Shown one piece after another: positions 36,078 through 45,454 of a DNA stretch of 64,000 bases; position 1 is the first letter of the stretch; each line of letters starts with the position of its first letter. This DNA comes from Rhodonellum sp041748555 (GTDB lineage: Bacteria; Bacteroidota; Bacteroidia; Cytophagales; Cyclobacteriaceae). The stretch spans positions 54,172 through 118,171 of the forward strand of contig JBGTDA010000065.1 in assembly GCA_041748555.1 (NCBI GenBank), in the 5' to 3' direction. Position numbers and translations under genes: made by a program. Under the pieces are notes generated by a model. The model ran no database searches. It saw only the letters and a program-made list of their open reading frames with translations, and had not been told where the DNA came from.

Positions 36078-37397
36078 ATGAAAATAATGAAATTCGGAGG
36101 AACCTCTGTAGGAAGACCCGATAGAATGCATCAGGTCAAAGATCTGATCACCAAAGACAGCCAAAAGAAAATCGTCGTTCTCTCCGCTTTGTCAGGCACT
36201 ACCAACGCTTTGGTTGGAATTGGTGATTCTCTTGCCTCCGGCAATAAAGATCAGGCCAAAGAAAGAATCGAAACACTTCATCAACATTATCTTGACTTTT
36301 ATAAGGAGTTGTTGAAAACAGAATCTGCCCGGTCCAAAGCGTTAAAAATTATTAAGGAACATTTTGAATTCCTTAATATCATTCTGAAAATATCTTTTAA
36401 CGAAGCCATCAACCGTGATATATTGGCTCAGGGTGAGCTTCTGTCCACCAAGCTGTTTTACACCTTGCTTCAGGAACTGGATATTTCGGCTGTATTTTTA
36501 CCTGCGCTTGATTTCATGAGTATCAATGAAAATCAGGAGCCCGAGCTGGAAAAAATCTCAGAAAAAATCCTCTCCATCCTCAAAAATTATCCTCAGGACA
36601 GGATCTTTGTCACCCAGGGATATATCTGCAAAAACCACAAAAACGAAGTCGATAATCTCAAAAGAGGTGGAAGCGATTATACCGCTTCCCTAATCGGTGC
36701 TGCTGTCCATGCCGAGGTGATAGAAATCTGGACAGACATCGATGGAATGCATAACAATGATCCCAGGATTGTGGATAAAACGCGACCGATTGCACAAATG
36801 TCATTTGACGAAGCTGCAGAACTAGCCTACTTTGGTGCTAAAATCCTTCATCCTGCCTCGATCTGGCCCGCGCAACAATACAATATCCCAGTGAAACTGC
36901 TGAACACCATGCAGCCTGAAGCAGCAGGAACCACCATCACTGAATCCGGTCACGGAACAGGAATTAAGGCATTGGCGGCAAAAGACGGTATCACGGCCAT
37001 CAAGATAAAATCCAGCAGGATGCTGTTGGCTTATGGCTTCCTGAGAAAAGTTTTTGAAGTATTTGAAAAATACAAAACTCCCATTGACATGATCACCACT
37101 TCTGAAGTAGCGGTGTCAGTGACGATAGATGATTTACTCCATCTTAAAGAAATAGTACAGGAATTGAATCAGTTCGGCACTGTGGAAGTGGACAAGGATC
37201 AGGCAATTATCTCCATCGTTGGGAATCAGATCGCTGAATCAAAAGGCGTCATTACCAAAATCATGGACTGCCTGGATGAATATCCGATCCGGATGGTTTC
37301 ATATGGAGGAAGCAGGCACAACGTATCAATCCTGGTCGATACAAAAGTAAAAAATGATGCACTCAGGAGTTTAAACAATGGCTTGTTTGAGTGGTGA
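36078..37397 (+). CDS. Aspartate kinase
   Basis: This 439-residue monofunctional aspartate kinase shows the N-terminal KFGGTSVGRPDRM motif, the RGGSDYTASLIGAAV and WTDIDGMHNNDPRIV substrate motifs, and two C-terminal ACT-type segments (about residues 305-439). It phosphorylates aspartate at the head of the Lys/Thr/Met pathway. The ACT domains suggest feedback control, probably by lysine or threonine. It stands alone here with 79 bases before it. Confidence 0.93.
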   Translation: MKIMKFGGTSVGRPDRMHQVKDLITKDSQKKIVVLSALSGTTNALVGIGDSLASGNKDQAKERIETLHQHYLDFYKELLKTESARSKALKIIKEHFEFLNIILKISFNEAINRDILAQGELLSTKLFYTLLQELDISAVFLPALDFMSINENQEPELEKISEKILSILKNYPQDRIFVTQGYICKNHKNEVDNLKRGGSDYTASLIGAAVHAEVIEIWTDIDGMHNNDPRIVDKTRPIAQMSFDEAAELAYFGAKILHPASIWPAQQYNIPVKLLNTMQPEAAGTTITESGHGTGIKALAAKDGITAIKIKSSRMLLAYGFLRKVFEVFEKYKTPIDMITTSEVAVSVTIDDLLHLKEIVQELNQFGTVEVDKDQAIISIVGNQIAESKGVITKIMDCLDEYPIRMVSYGGSRHNVSILVDTKVKNDALRSLNNGLFEW

Positions 37398-37604
37398 TGG
37401 AGAGAAAGGGGAGTTGAAAGACTTGAGTCCCGGGACAATAAACAACAGGCAATTGACGGGTGTCCGATGACCGATGCCAGCTTTCTGAAGAAAGTCCTAT
37501 GCATCAATAAAAATATTGCAGTGGAGGCCGGAAAAAAATTCATTTCCCCTTTCTGCCTTTTCACATATTTATGCTAAAGCTGGATGTTGGCTTGGCATTT
37601 CGTT
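37398..37604. other. Intergenic region between lysC-type gene and the AAA ATPase gene
   Basis: I see nothing recognisable in these 207 bases. The two flanking genes converge here, so terminators are expected, but no strong inverted repeat with a T-run is apparent. Confidence 0.3.
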
Positions 37605-38726
37605 TTACAATTTACTCATCCATCTGGCCAACAGCACATCATGGACCAGATATGCTCCTTCATCCTCCACTACCAATTCCAGTTTTTGCAAAGCTTTGAG
37701 GGCCGTACTTACTGTACTGCTGGCGCCTAGTCCATGTTTGCCGATAAAATCTTTGGATAGGGGTGAATAAAGGGGTTCTTCTTTGGCAATTGATTTGAAT
37801 AGATTCCACTGTGACCGGGTAAGCATTTTGGCAAAGCTTCCGAAAATTGATTGATGCTGTCCCAAAATATCCGAGACTACCGTGATGAAATCATCTTCCT
37901 TCACCTGTGAATATTGTGCAAAGAGGTGATTACAAACCAGCTGCACCGCATAGGTCTGCCCTCTTGCCCACGCATATATTTTATTGATCAATTCACTTGA
38001 AATGGTTTTTCCCTTGGCTTCGAAATGTTTTTGGATGAATGGGATATAAGCTTCCTGGGGTATGGGGTCCAAGGCCATCAATTGAGCGCTTTGATAAAAG
38101 GGACGGTTCTTTTCAGCAAACATCTCAATCATCATGGTGCGATGGCTGCCGCTAAAAATGAACCTTATATCAGGAAAATGCTGAATCCATGTTCTCATCA
38201 TTGCCTCTGCATTTCCTTCTTCATATTGAGAGACTTGCTGAAATTCATCTATCGTCACCAACACCCGCCTTTTTCTATCTCTTAAGAATTTCCCTAAGGC
38301 CTGGAGAGAATATTCATTCATTCCCGGATTTCTCAGGCCTATGCTGATTTCCGGTGCACCGGTGAAAGGATCAAGACCAAATGTTACGCCCAATAGAGAA
38401 AATAATCGCTGTAATGTTGCTGATAAGCCTGATTTGGTTTTTCCGAATTTTTCGTAGATAGCAATAGCGATTGCATTTATGGCTTCCTCCACCTTATGGG
38501 TCGCTAAAAAGTCCACATATATTGTCTCGTATTGAACCCCATCCTCCAGTTCTTCAAAGAATCTATGCATTAAAGCAGATTTTCCCATTCTTCTCCAAGC
38601 AAAAAGAACTACGTTTCTATCATTTTCCACATGATTAAGCAATACTTGAAGGTCAGTTTCTCTGTCACAGAAATACTTCTTTCCCTGATAACCATTGAGC
38701 ACAAAAGGATTGTTAGGTTGTTTCAT
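37605..38726 (-). CDS. AAA-family ATPase (archaeal-type ATPase_2) with C-terminal winged helix
   Basis: This 373-residue protein has a Walker A region FAWRRMGKSALM (around residues 42-53), which is the variant GxRRxGK form of the ATPase_2 (PF01637) family. It also has a Walker B motif VLVTIDEFQQV and a SGSHRTMM sensor-like segment. It ends in a winged-helix-type region (about residues 300-373) with FIGKHGLGASSTVSTALKAL. These ATPases are STAND-related and often of unknown function; some are proposed defence or regulatory proteins. A tandem array of 14-bp repeats lies 47-102 bases upstream, between this gene and the divergent M14 gene. Confidence 0.85.
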   Translation of the reverse strand: MKQPNNPFVLNGYQGKKYFCDRETDLQVLLNHVENDRNVVLFAWRRMGKSALMHRFFEELEDGVQYETIYVDFLATHKVEEAINAIAIAIYEKFGKTKSGLSATLQRLFSLLGVTFGLDPFTGAPEISIGLRNPGMNEYSLQALGKFLRDRKRRVLVTIDEFQQVSQYEEGNAEAMMRTWIQHFPDIRFIFSGSHRTMMIEMFAEKNRPFYQSAQLMALDPIPQEAYIPFIQKHFEAKGKTISSELINKIYAWARGQTYAVQLVCNHLFAQYSQVKEDDFITVVSDILGQHQSIFGSFAKMLTRSQWNLFKSIAKEEPLYSPLSKDFIGKHGLGASSTVSTALKALQKLELVVEDEGAYLVHDVLLARWMSKL

Positions 38727-38772
38727 GTTTTAATTTACCAATTCCCATGTAATCATTCGATACAATTATGTG

Positions 38773-38828
38773 ACGTACTATGCGTAACGCATTATACATA
38801 ACGTACTTTGCGTAACGTAATTTACGAT
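38773..38828. repeat. Four-copy 14-bp tandem repeat upstream of the AAA ATPase gene
   Basis: The units ACGTACTATGCGTA, ACGCATTATACATA, ACGTACTTTGCGTA and ACGTAATTTACGAT sit end to end with an exact 14-base period. Units 1 and 3 differ by one base. The junction of units 1 and 2 makes the palindrome ATGCGTAACGCAT. More degenerate copies may flank the array on both sides. The array lies in the divergent gap between the ATPase and the M14 peptidase, so it may be a set of protein-binding sites. It is too short for CRISPR. Confidence 0.85.
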
Positions 38829-38919
38829 TAAAAACATAACAAAGAAAAAATATTTTAATCATGGGTTTGCTGCCAAAAAGCCGAATAGTATTTTAGCATC
38901 ATTCTTCCCAAATTCACGC

Positions 38920-40653
38920 ATGAAAAAAATTGCTCTTGTCTGGATTTTATTCAACCCTATGTTTGCTGCCCAAGCCCAAGAAAAATACCAGACTCTGTTT
39001 GAAGCCACCAATGGTGCCGAAACTCCTGTTTATGCTGAAGTGATCTCTTACTTTGAGCAGCTGGCAAAAGATTTTCCTGAAGTGAAAATGGAAGAAAGAG
39101 GGAAGACAGACAGTGGTCAGCCACTTCATGTAATCCTTTTTGACAAAAAGAAACATTTTGATCCAAAACAGTGGCAATCGGAAAATCGTCCGATATTATT
39201 CATCAACAATGGGATCCATCCCGGAGAACCTGACGGAATAGATGCTTCCATGATGTTCCTCCGGGATATTTTATTGGGGAAAATTGCTGTACCTGAGGAT
39301 TTGGCCATTGCGATCATCCCTGTGTATAATATCGGAGGCCATCTTAACCGAGGTTCCTACAGCAGGGTAAATCAAAACGGTCCTTCGGAATTTGGATTTA
39401 GGGGAAATGCAAGAAACTATGATCTCAACAGGGATTTTATCAAAGCCGACACCAAAAATGCCCAATCTTTCCAGCAGATTTTTCATTGGCTCAAACCCCA
39501 GGTGTTCATTGACACCCACGTGAGCAACGGAGCGGATTATCAACATATAATGACCCTTATAGCCACCCAGCATAACAGACTGGGAGGACAATTGGGTGAC
39601 TATCTGAAAAATGAAATGATTGCTGAGTTATTTGAATCCATGAAAAAGAGAGGTTTTCCAATGGTTCCTTATGTCAATGCCTGGAGCGGAAAGCCTGAGG
39701 ATGGATGGAATCAGTTTAAGGACAGTGGAAGATACAGCAGCGGATATGCATCATTATTCGGCACGTTAAGTTTTATGCCCGAAACGCATATGCTTAAAAA
39801 TTATAAGGATCGGGTTCATTCTACTTACGCCCTGTTGGAAACCTTCACAGAAATCTTCCAAAAAAGTGGCAAGCGAATAGTAGAAATGGCCCAAGCTGAC
39901 CGTGCGCTTCACAAAGAACAACAGCTATTTTCTCTCAATCACACCCTGAACAAGGATAAGCATGTACTGATAGAATACAGAGGATTTGAATCCGGTCAAA
40001 AAACTTCAGAGGTTTCGGGTACATCAAGGCTTTTTTACGACAGGAACAAACCATTCACCAAACAGGTTAGGTTCTTTAATCAATACGAAAGCGGTCTTGA
40101 CATCCAAAAACCAAAAGCCTATGTCATCCCACAAGGCTGGTACGAGGTTATTGGAAATCTTCGCCGAAACGGTGTAGAACTTCAACCTATTTCAACGGAC
40201 ACAGTGATTCAGGTAACCGTTTATCACATCGGTGAATTTAATACTTCCTCCAGTCCCTATGAAGGTCATTACATTCATAGCAACATTCAAACGGAAGCTT
40301 CTTCACACCAATTGAATTTCAGAAAAGGGGATTGGTTGGTGCCGATGAACCAGGAAGTAAACAAATATATCATAGAAGTCCTTGAACCGAAGGGGGAAGA
40401 CAGTTTCTTCGCCTGGAATTTCTTTGACACCATCCTACAGGCCAAAGAAGGTTACTCCGCTTATGTATTTGAAGATCTGGCTGCCCAATATCTGAAGGAA
40501 AATCCCGGGATAAAAAAGCAACTTGAGGAAGCCAAGTCCAAAGACGAAGAACTGGCCATTAATGGTTCGGCACAACTCAGGTGGGTTTATGAGCATTCAC
40601 CTTGGAAAGAAAAAGAGCATAATCGATATCCGATATTCCGAATAGAGGACTAA
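38920..40653 (+). CDS. M14-family zinc metallopeptidase, exported
   Basis: This 577-residue protein has a signal peptide (residues 1-19) and the zinc-binding set HPGE (His100, Glu103) and His200 in IDTHVSNG, with the substrate-binding NYDLNRD (about residues 166-172). The catalytic Glu289 lies in the PETHM motif. It is a carboxypeptidase-like enzyme of the periplasm or surface. The C-terminal part (about 330-577) is a distinct domain common in Bacteroidota M14 proteins. It is divergent from the AAA ATPase gene and 10 bases upstream of the DUF6787-like gene. Confidence 0.9.
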   Translation: MKKIALVWILFNPMFAAQAQEKYQTLFEATNGAETPVYAEVISYFEQLAKDFPEVKMEERGKTDSGQPLHVILFDKKKHFDPKQWQSENRPILFINNGIHPGEPDGIDASMMFLRDILLGKIAVPEDLAIAIIPVYNIGGHLNRGSYSRVNQNGPSEFGFRGNARNYDLNRDFIKADTKNAQSFQQIFHWLKPQVFIDTHVSNGADYQHIMTLIATQHNRLGGQLGDYLKNEMIAELFESMKKRGFPMVPYVNAWSGKPEDGWNQFKDSGRYSSGYASLFGTLSFMPETHMLKNYKDRVHSTYALLETFTEIFQKSGKRIVEMAQADRALHKEQQLFSLNHTLNKDKHVLIEYRGFESGQKTSEVSGTSRLFYDRNKPFTKQVRFFNQYESGLDIQKPKAYVIPQGWYEVIGNLRRNGVELQPISTDTVIQVTVYHIGEFNTSSSPYEGHYIHSNIQTEASSHQLNFRKGDWLVPMNQEVNKYIIEVLEPKGEDSFFAWNFFDTILQAKEGYSAYVFEDLAAQYLKENPGIKKQLEEAKSKDEELAINGSAQLRWVYEHSPWKEKEHNRYPIFRIED

Positions 40654-40663
40654 ACAAAATATC

Positions 40664-40984
40664 ATGACATCCAATAAAAACAACAGTTTCCTGGACCGTT
40701 TACAAGAAAAATGGCATTTGAAAAGCCTTTGGCAGGTGGTCATTGTTTTGATTGTCTTTGCCTTGACAGGATTTACTGTCCTTTTCATCAAACAGCCCAT
40801 CTTTGATCTATTGGGAATAACTTTGGAAAAAGGAGGCTTTTGGAAAACTGTCTTGTATCTGCTGCTCGTGCTTCCATTATATCAGCTGATCCTGCTGTTT
40901 TATGGTTTTGTTTTTGGTCAGTTTGATTTTTTTTGGGAAAAGGAGAAACAGTTTTTCAGGAGGATTTCAGGTCGTAAAAAATAA
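40664..40984 (+). CDS. Small membrane protein, DUF6787-like
   Basis: This 106-residue protein has two membrane helices (about residues 25-43 and 62-85) framing an amphipathic loop, with basic and aromatic ends. The helix ALTGFTVLFIKQPIFD and the EKEKQFFRRISGRKK tail resemble DUF6787 proteins of Bacteroidota. The function is unknown. It lies 10 bases after the M14 gene, so it is probably co-expressed with it. Confidence 0.65.
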   Translation: MTSNKNNSFLDRLQEKWHLKSLWQVVIVLIVFALTGFTVLFIKQPIFDLLGITLEKGGFWKTVLYLLLVLPLYQLILLFYGFVFGQFDFFWEKEKQFFRRISGRKK

Positions 40985-41024
40985 TTAAAACATACTCATC
41001 TTATAATCCCAACATGTTTAAGTG

Positions 41025-41032
41025 TAAATTTG
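41025..41032 (+). promoter_or_regulatory. TAAATTTG -7 element before the ABC exporter gene
   Basis: TAAATTTG fits TAnnTTTG and lies 30 bases before the ATG at 41063, in the 78-base gap after the small membrane-protein gene. I see no clear -33 element. Confidence 0.3.
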
Positions 41033-41062
41033 AGGTTAATTAAATAGAGAATACCCGCATAA

Positions 41063-42853
41063 ATGGCAAAAAAGAGAGGATCCGCGCTTGAGGAGCATGA
41101 AAAGCGCAAATTGAACAAACAGAGCCTGAACAAACTTGGTGGCATTTTTAGGTTTGTCCTTCCTTATAAAGCCAATTTCGCATTGGGAATGATGTTTCTG
41201 TTGTTCTCCAGCCTCTCCCTGCTGTTGTTCCCCTATGTGGCGGGCAAACTGATTGATTCGGCATCGGGAGAATCCTGGATCGTCAACGACATCAATGGCA
41301 TTGCCTTTATTTTATTGGGAATTCTATTGGTACAAAGTGTTTTTTCTTTTTTCAGGGTTTGGCTGTTCGCAAAAGTAAGTGAACGCTCCATGCGGGATGT
41401 CAGGATTTCCCTTTATCGTCAGCTGGTTCAGCTTCCGATGACTTTCTTTGATAAGAGAAGAACCGGTGAGCTGATCAGCCGAATCACGGCTGACGTCAGC
41501 ATGCTTCAGGATACTTTTTCTGTTACTCTGGCAGAACTTTTCCGGCAAATCATTACCCTGATTGCAGGCGTGATATTTTTAATGGTGATGACACCAAAAC
41601 TTACCCTTTTTATGTTGGCTTCTTTTCCAATATTGGTGATTCTTGCCATGGTATTCGGAAAATTTATCCGGAAACTTTCCAAACAAACCCAGGATGAACT
41701 GGCGGCCGCAAATGTCATTGTCGAAGAAACCCTTCATTCCATCATGACAGTCAAATCATTTGCCGGTGAAGAATATGAATCAAACCGCTACCTCCACAGG
41801 CTGAACAAGGTGGTGAAGGTGGCCTTGAAAGCTGCCGGATTTCGGGGAGCCTTTATCTCATTTATCATTTTTGCTTTGTTCGGTGGAATTGTGGCCGTGA
41901 TGTGGTACGGAGCCACCCTTGTTGCCAGCGGAGAAATGAGCGTTGGTGATCTGGTTTCGTTTGTTCTTTATACTACATTCATCGGCGGGTCCATTGCCGG
42001 ATTGGGCGATATCTACGGACAGGTGCAGAAAGCCATCGGTTCCTCGGAAAGGGTATTGGAAATATTGGAAGAAAGTCCCGAAACTTCCACTGCGGATTTT
42101 CAAAAAATCCAGGCCAAAGGGGATATCCGGTTTGAGCAGGTAGCTTTCTCCTATCCTACCCGGCCTGAAATGGAAGTCCTTAAGAATATCAATCTTGAAA
42201 TTCCGGCGGGTGAAAAAATTGCTTTGGCAGGGCACAGCGGTGCCGGCAAATCCACCATTGTCCAGCTTTTGCTCAAATTCTATCCCTTGCAAAAAGGAAG
42301 GATTTTAGTAGATGGCAAACCAATAGAAAACTGGAACCTCAAGCAACTCCGCTCCAATATCGGGATCGTTCCTCAAGAAGTTTTGCTATTCGGTGGAAGT
42401 ATCCGGGAGAACATTGCTTATGCAAAACCCGGAGCTTCAGAAGAGGAAATCATTGAAGCAGCCAAAAAAGCCAATGCCTGGCAGTTTATCAGCAAATTTC
42501 CGGAAGGATTGGAAACCACTGTAGGAGAAAGAGGCATCAAGCTTTCGGGTGGCCAACGTCAGCGCGTTGCTATAGCAAGGGCAATCCTGAAGGATCCTGC
42601 CATTCTTATATTGGACGAAGCTACCTCTTCACTCGATGCAGAATCGGAGGCTTTGGTGCAGGAAGCTTTGGATGAATTGATGAAAAACAGAACTACCATT
42701 ATCATTGCCCATAGATTGGCAACGATAAGAAAAGTGGACAGGATTTATGTACTTAAAGATGGAAAAATTGTGGAAGAGGGAACACACAATGTTCTTGCTG
42801 AAAAGGAAGACGGCTTTTATGCGAATTTGGTCCGACTACAATTTGCCGACTAG
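41063..42853 (+). CDS. ABC exporter, fused permease/ATPase (MsbA-like)
   Basis: This 596-residue half-transporter has six membrane helices (about residues 30-310) and a nucleotide-binding domain with Walker A GHSGAGKSTIV, signature LSGGQRQRVAIARA and Walker B ILILDEATSSLD, then the H-loop IIIAHRLAT. Dimers of this type export lipids, drugs or peptides. The substrate cannot be read from the sequence, and an MsbA-like lipid role is only one possibility. It stands as a single gene ending 20 bases before the convergent alr. Confidence 0.9.
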   Translation: MAKKRGSALEEHEKRKLNKQSLNKLGGIFRFVLPYKANFALGMMFLLFSSLSLLLFPYVAGKLIDSASGESWIVNDINGIAFILLGILLVQSVFSFFRVWLFAKVSERSMRDVRISLYRQLVQLPMTFFDKRRTGELISRITADVSMLQDTFSVTLAELFRQIITLIAGVIFLMVMTPKLTLFMLASFPILVILAMVFGKFIRKLSKQTQDELAAANVIVEETLHSIMTVKSFAGEEYESNRYLHRLNKVVKVALKAAGFRGAFISFIIFALFGGIVAVMWYGATLVASGEMSVGDLVSFVLYTTFIGGSIAGLGDIYGQVQKAIGSSERVLEILEESPETSTADFQKIQAKGDIRFEQVAFSYPTRPEMEVLKNINLEIPAGEKIALAGHSGAGKSTIVQLLLKFYPLQKGRILVDGKPIENWNLKQLRSNIGIVPQEVLLFGGSIRENIAYAKPGASEEEIIEAAKKANAWQFISKFPEGLETTVGERGIKLSGGQRQRVAIARAILKDPAILILDEATSSLDAESEALVQEALDELMKNRTTIIIAHRLATIRKVDRIYVLKDGKIVEEGTHNVLAEKEDGFYANLVRLQFAD

Positions 42854-42872
42854 GGGTTTACAATTTTAAAAT

Positions 42873-44027
42873 TCAGGATACGATCCTTCTAGGAATATCT
42901 TGTGGAAGCCTGGTGAGTAACTCATAATTGATTTGAAAAGTAGACTCAGCAAATGACGCAACCGTAATTTCATTTCTTTTTTGCTTTCCGATCAAAACCA
43001 CTTCATCACCTTTTTTTACACCTTTTAGGTCTGTAATATCCACGGATATAGCATTCATGGTTACTGTTCCAACCACAGAAACTATCTTTCCCGAAATCAA
43101 CACCTTACCCTGATTGCTCAACAATCTGCTGTATCCATGAGAATATCCAATCGGAACCAATGCAATGACCATTTCTCTTGGTGACATGTAACTGGAGCCA
43201 TACCCTATAAAATCTCCCATCTTTACTTTCTTGATGCTCATTACAGTACTTTTCCAGCTGATCAACCTTCTAAGTGGATTTTTGTTGTTTTCCGGAAGAT
43301 TCTTAAAGCGGTACATGTAGGTTTCCTGAGTGGGCCACAGCCCATATGAGGCTATACCAATCCTCACCATATCCATTATAGTCTCCGGATAGCTCAAGGT
43401 AGCTGCAGAACAAGCAGTATGATAGATTTGAAAAAGGACTCCCTCCTCTTTAAACCAATCCTTGAATAGTTGGTAATTTTTTATTTGGTCTCTGACCCTC
43501 ACATAATTACTGATACTCTCTGCCCCGGCGTAATGGGTACAAAGGCCCACCAAGTCCAGAAAATCCATGTTTTTGCGGAGTATTCCGATCAGCTTTTCCT
43601 TTTCCTCCCATTCAAAGCCAGTTCGGTGAAATCCCGTTTCAACTTCAATGTGGATCTTAGCTTTGATACCCAGATTTTTTGCTGCTTCTATGGCCGCTTC
43701 CAATCTTTCGAATTCAAAAACATAAAAGCTGATTTCCTTTTTTATGATTTCTTCCAGATCCTTGTTATTGAGCATTCCCATGATCATGATCTGACTTCGG
43801 TATCTGCTGGATTGAAATACCTGATAGGCCTCATCTGCGCTGAATGTACTGAAATGACGAATGCCTGATTCTTCAGCAATCGGAACAATATTTTCTATTC
43901 CATGGCCATACGCATTTCCCTTCACCACTATTGATATTTTTGTATCCTTTCCCACCTCGGATCGCAAAAACAGGATGTTTTTTTTATAGGCAGATTTACT
44001 GATTTCTATGTAGGAAGTATGTTGCAT
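42873..44027 (-). CDS. alr: Alanine racemase
   Basis: The PLP lysine lies in VVKGNAYGHG (Lys36), the pyridine-contacting Arg in VRIGIASYGL (Arg222) and the second catalytic base in IGYGSSYM (Tyr276). It makes D-alanine for the cell wall. In the active-site segment VVGTVTMNAISVD the usual Asp after Met is Asn325, which is unusual, but the key acid/base residues remain. The upstream region carries a 7-bp tandem repeat. It follows the M20 gene on the same strand. Confidence 0.9.
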   Translation of the reverse strand: MQHTSYIEISKSAYKKNILFLRSEVGKDTKISIVVKGNAYGHGIENIVPIAEESGIRHFSTFSADEAYQVFQSSRYRSQIMIMGMLNNKDLEEIIKKEISFYVFEFERLEAAIEAAKNLGIKAKIHIEVETGFHRTGFEWEEKEKLIGILRKNMDFLDLVGLCTHYAGAESISNYVRVRDQIKNYQLFKDWFKEEGVLFQIYHTACSAATLSYPETIMDMVRIGIASYGLWPTQETYMYRFKNLPENNKNPLRRLISWKSTVMSIKKVKMGDFIGYGSSYMSPREMVIALVPIGYSHGYSRLLSNQGKVLISGKIVSVVGTVTMNAISVDITDLKGVKKGDEVVLIGKQKRNEITVASFAESTFQINYELLTRLPQDIPRRIVS

Positions 44028-44037
44028 TCTTTGAATA

Positions 44038-44072
44038 GAGATGTGAGATGTGAGATATGAGATTTGAGATTA
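44038..44072. repeat. Five-copy 7-bp tandem repeat just upstream of alr
   Basis: GAGATGT, GAGATGT, GAGATAT, GAGATTT and GAGATTA run end to end on the plus strand. The array begins 11 bases before the alr ATG on the minus strand, so it lies in or next to the ribosome-binding region. Changes in copy number could alter spacing or translation. The units are decayed at one end. Confidence 0.8.
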
Positions 44073-44110
44073 TTGGTAAACTTACTCCTCCAAAGCTTTC
44101 CGTTGTCTTT

Positions 44111-45247
44111 TTAGGAATGGATTTGATTGATAATTTCGGAAAAAATATTGACACCTGTAGAAATGATTTCGTCGGGGAAATCAAAATCAGGTTCATGCAG
44201 CTGCGGCTGATTTTTACCTGAACCCAAACCAAACAACAAGGTTTTGGTGTGGGTGGAAAACAAACCAAAATCCTCAGACCATCTAAATGGGATAGGGATA
44301 TTTTTGATGTTTAGGTCCAGTTTTTTGGCAGCTTCGTTTCCATAATGCCAGGCTTCGGGATCATTGTGTGAGGCAGCAAAGGTTTCTGTATAAGAAAAAT
44401 CAAAACCAAGCCGATATTCCTTGGCGATCTGAGCCACCAGTTTTTCGGCATACCCCACCAACAAATCCCTGGTTTCATTTTCATATGCTCTCACTGTAGC
44501 TCTAATCGTAGCTTCCCCGGGAGTGGTGCCAAAAGCAATTTCTCCAAGCTGCGCCTGAATCACGGTGATCAGGGTAAATTTTTTCATCGCATCCGGCAGC
44601 TTTTCCAAGGCTACAATAATCTTGCACATGGCTTCAGCCGGGCTGTTGCCGGCTTCGGGATGGGCGGAGTGCGCATTTCTGCCATGTAACTTGATGACCA
44701 TGCCTGTAGACGCAGCGGAAAAAGCGCCTTTTTTGATGACAATCTGATTCGTCTCAAATCCCGGAAGATTATGCAGGGCAAAAGCAAAATCAGGTTTGAT
44801 GGATTCAAACCTTTCATCCTGCACAACAGCCTCGGCACCTTCACCTGTTTCTTCTGCCGGCTGAAAGAGCAAAACCACTTTCCCTTTATTGGGTCTGTTT
44901 TTTGCCAATTCCAAACCCAATCCCGCTACAATGGCCATATGACCATCATGCCCACAGACATGGGATTTTCCGTGAATTTGACTGTAGTGATTTACCTCGC
45001 TCTTTTCCTGAATAGGAAGTCCATCCAGCTCACAGCGATACAGGGATACAGGCCCGGCTTCTTTTCCCTCAAACACAAATGCCAATCCCGAACCTCCGAG
45101 GTTTCGAAGGGTTTGATCTGGAGCCAATTGTTCAAAAAACGCCGCCATCCTGTTCGCTGTATCTATTTCTTCTCCCGAAAGTTCCGGATATTGGTGCAGC
45201 TGTTTGCGAAAATCTATTAAAGTCTGAAGCGATTGTTGATTTATCAA
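44111..45247 (-). CDS. M20-family amidohydrolase/aminoacylase
   Basis: This 378-residue zinc enzyme has the metal motif SHVCGHDGHMA and the QPAEETGEGA motif of the M20D (amidohydrolase/aminoacylase) group. The dimerisation domain is inserted at about residues 185-290 as usual. It probably deacylates N-acyl amino acids or hydrolyses dipeptide-like amides. It lies 83 bases upstream of alr on the same strand, which may be one unit. Confidence 0.9.
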   Translation of the reverse strand: MINQQSLQTLIDFRKQLHQYPELSGEEIDTANRMAAFFEQLAPDQTLRNLGGSGLAFVFEGKEAGPVSLYRCELDGLPIQEKSEVNHYSQIHGKSHVCGHDGHMAIVAGLGLELAKNRPNKGKVVLLFQPAEETGEGAEAVVQDERFESIKPDFAFALHNLPGFETNQIVIKKGAFSAASTGMVIKLHGRNAHSAHPEAGNSPAEAMCKIIVALEKLPDAMKKFTLITVIQAQLGEIAFGTTPGEATIRATVRAYENETRDLLVGYAEKLVAQIAKEYRLGFDFSYTETFAASHNDPEAWHYGNEAAKKLDLNIKNIPIPFRWSEDFGLFSTHTKTLLFGLGSGKNQPQLHEPDFDFPDEIISTGVNIFSEIINQIHS

Positions 45248-45454
45248 TGTGATTAGATTTTGATCAAAATTATTTCACAAATAACCGGTTTATTGGCAAA
45301 TAAAAAAATTGGTTTTGTTCCTTTCAAAAGATCCTGAGAGCATTCCTTGCATCAAGATCCCAATGTCAGTTTTCTCATAAATATTTTTTGTGGTAATAAA
45401 CCCTGAACTTTTTTATATTCCCAAATGCTAATCACTCACACCCTAAACAAAATC

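Noticed and set aside
38773..38828. CRISPR array
   Set aside because: Units are 14 bases and adjacent with no spacers, and no cas genes occur in the window.
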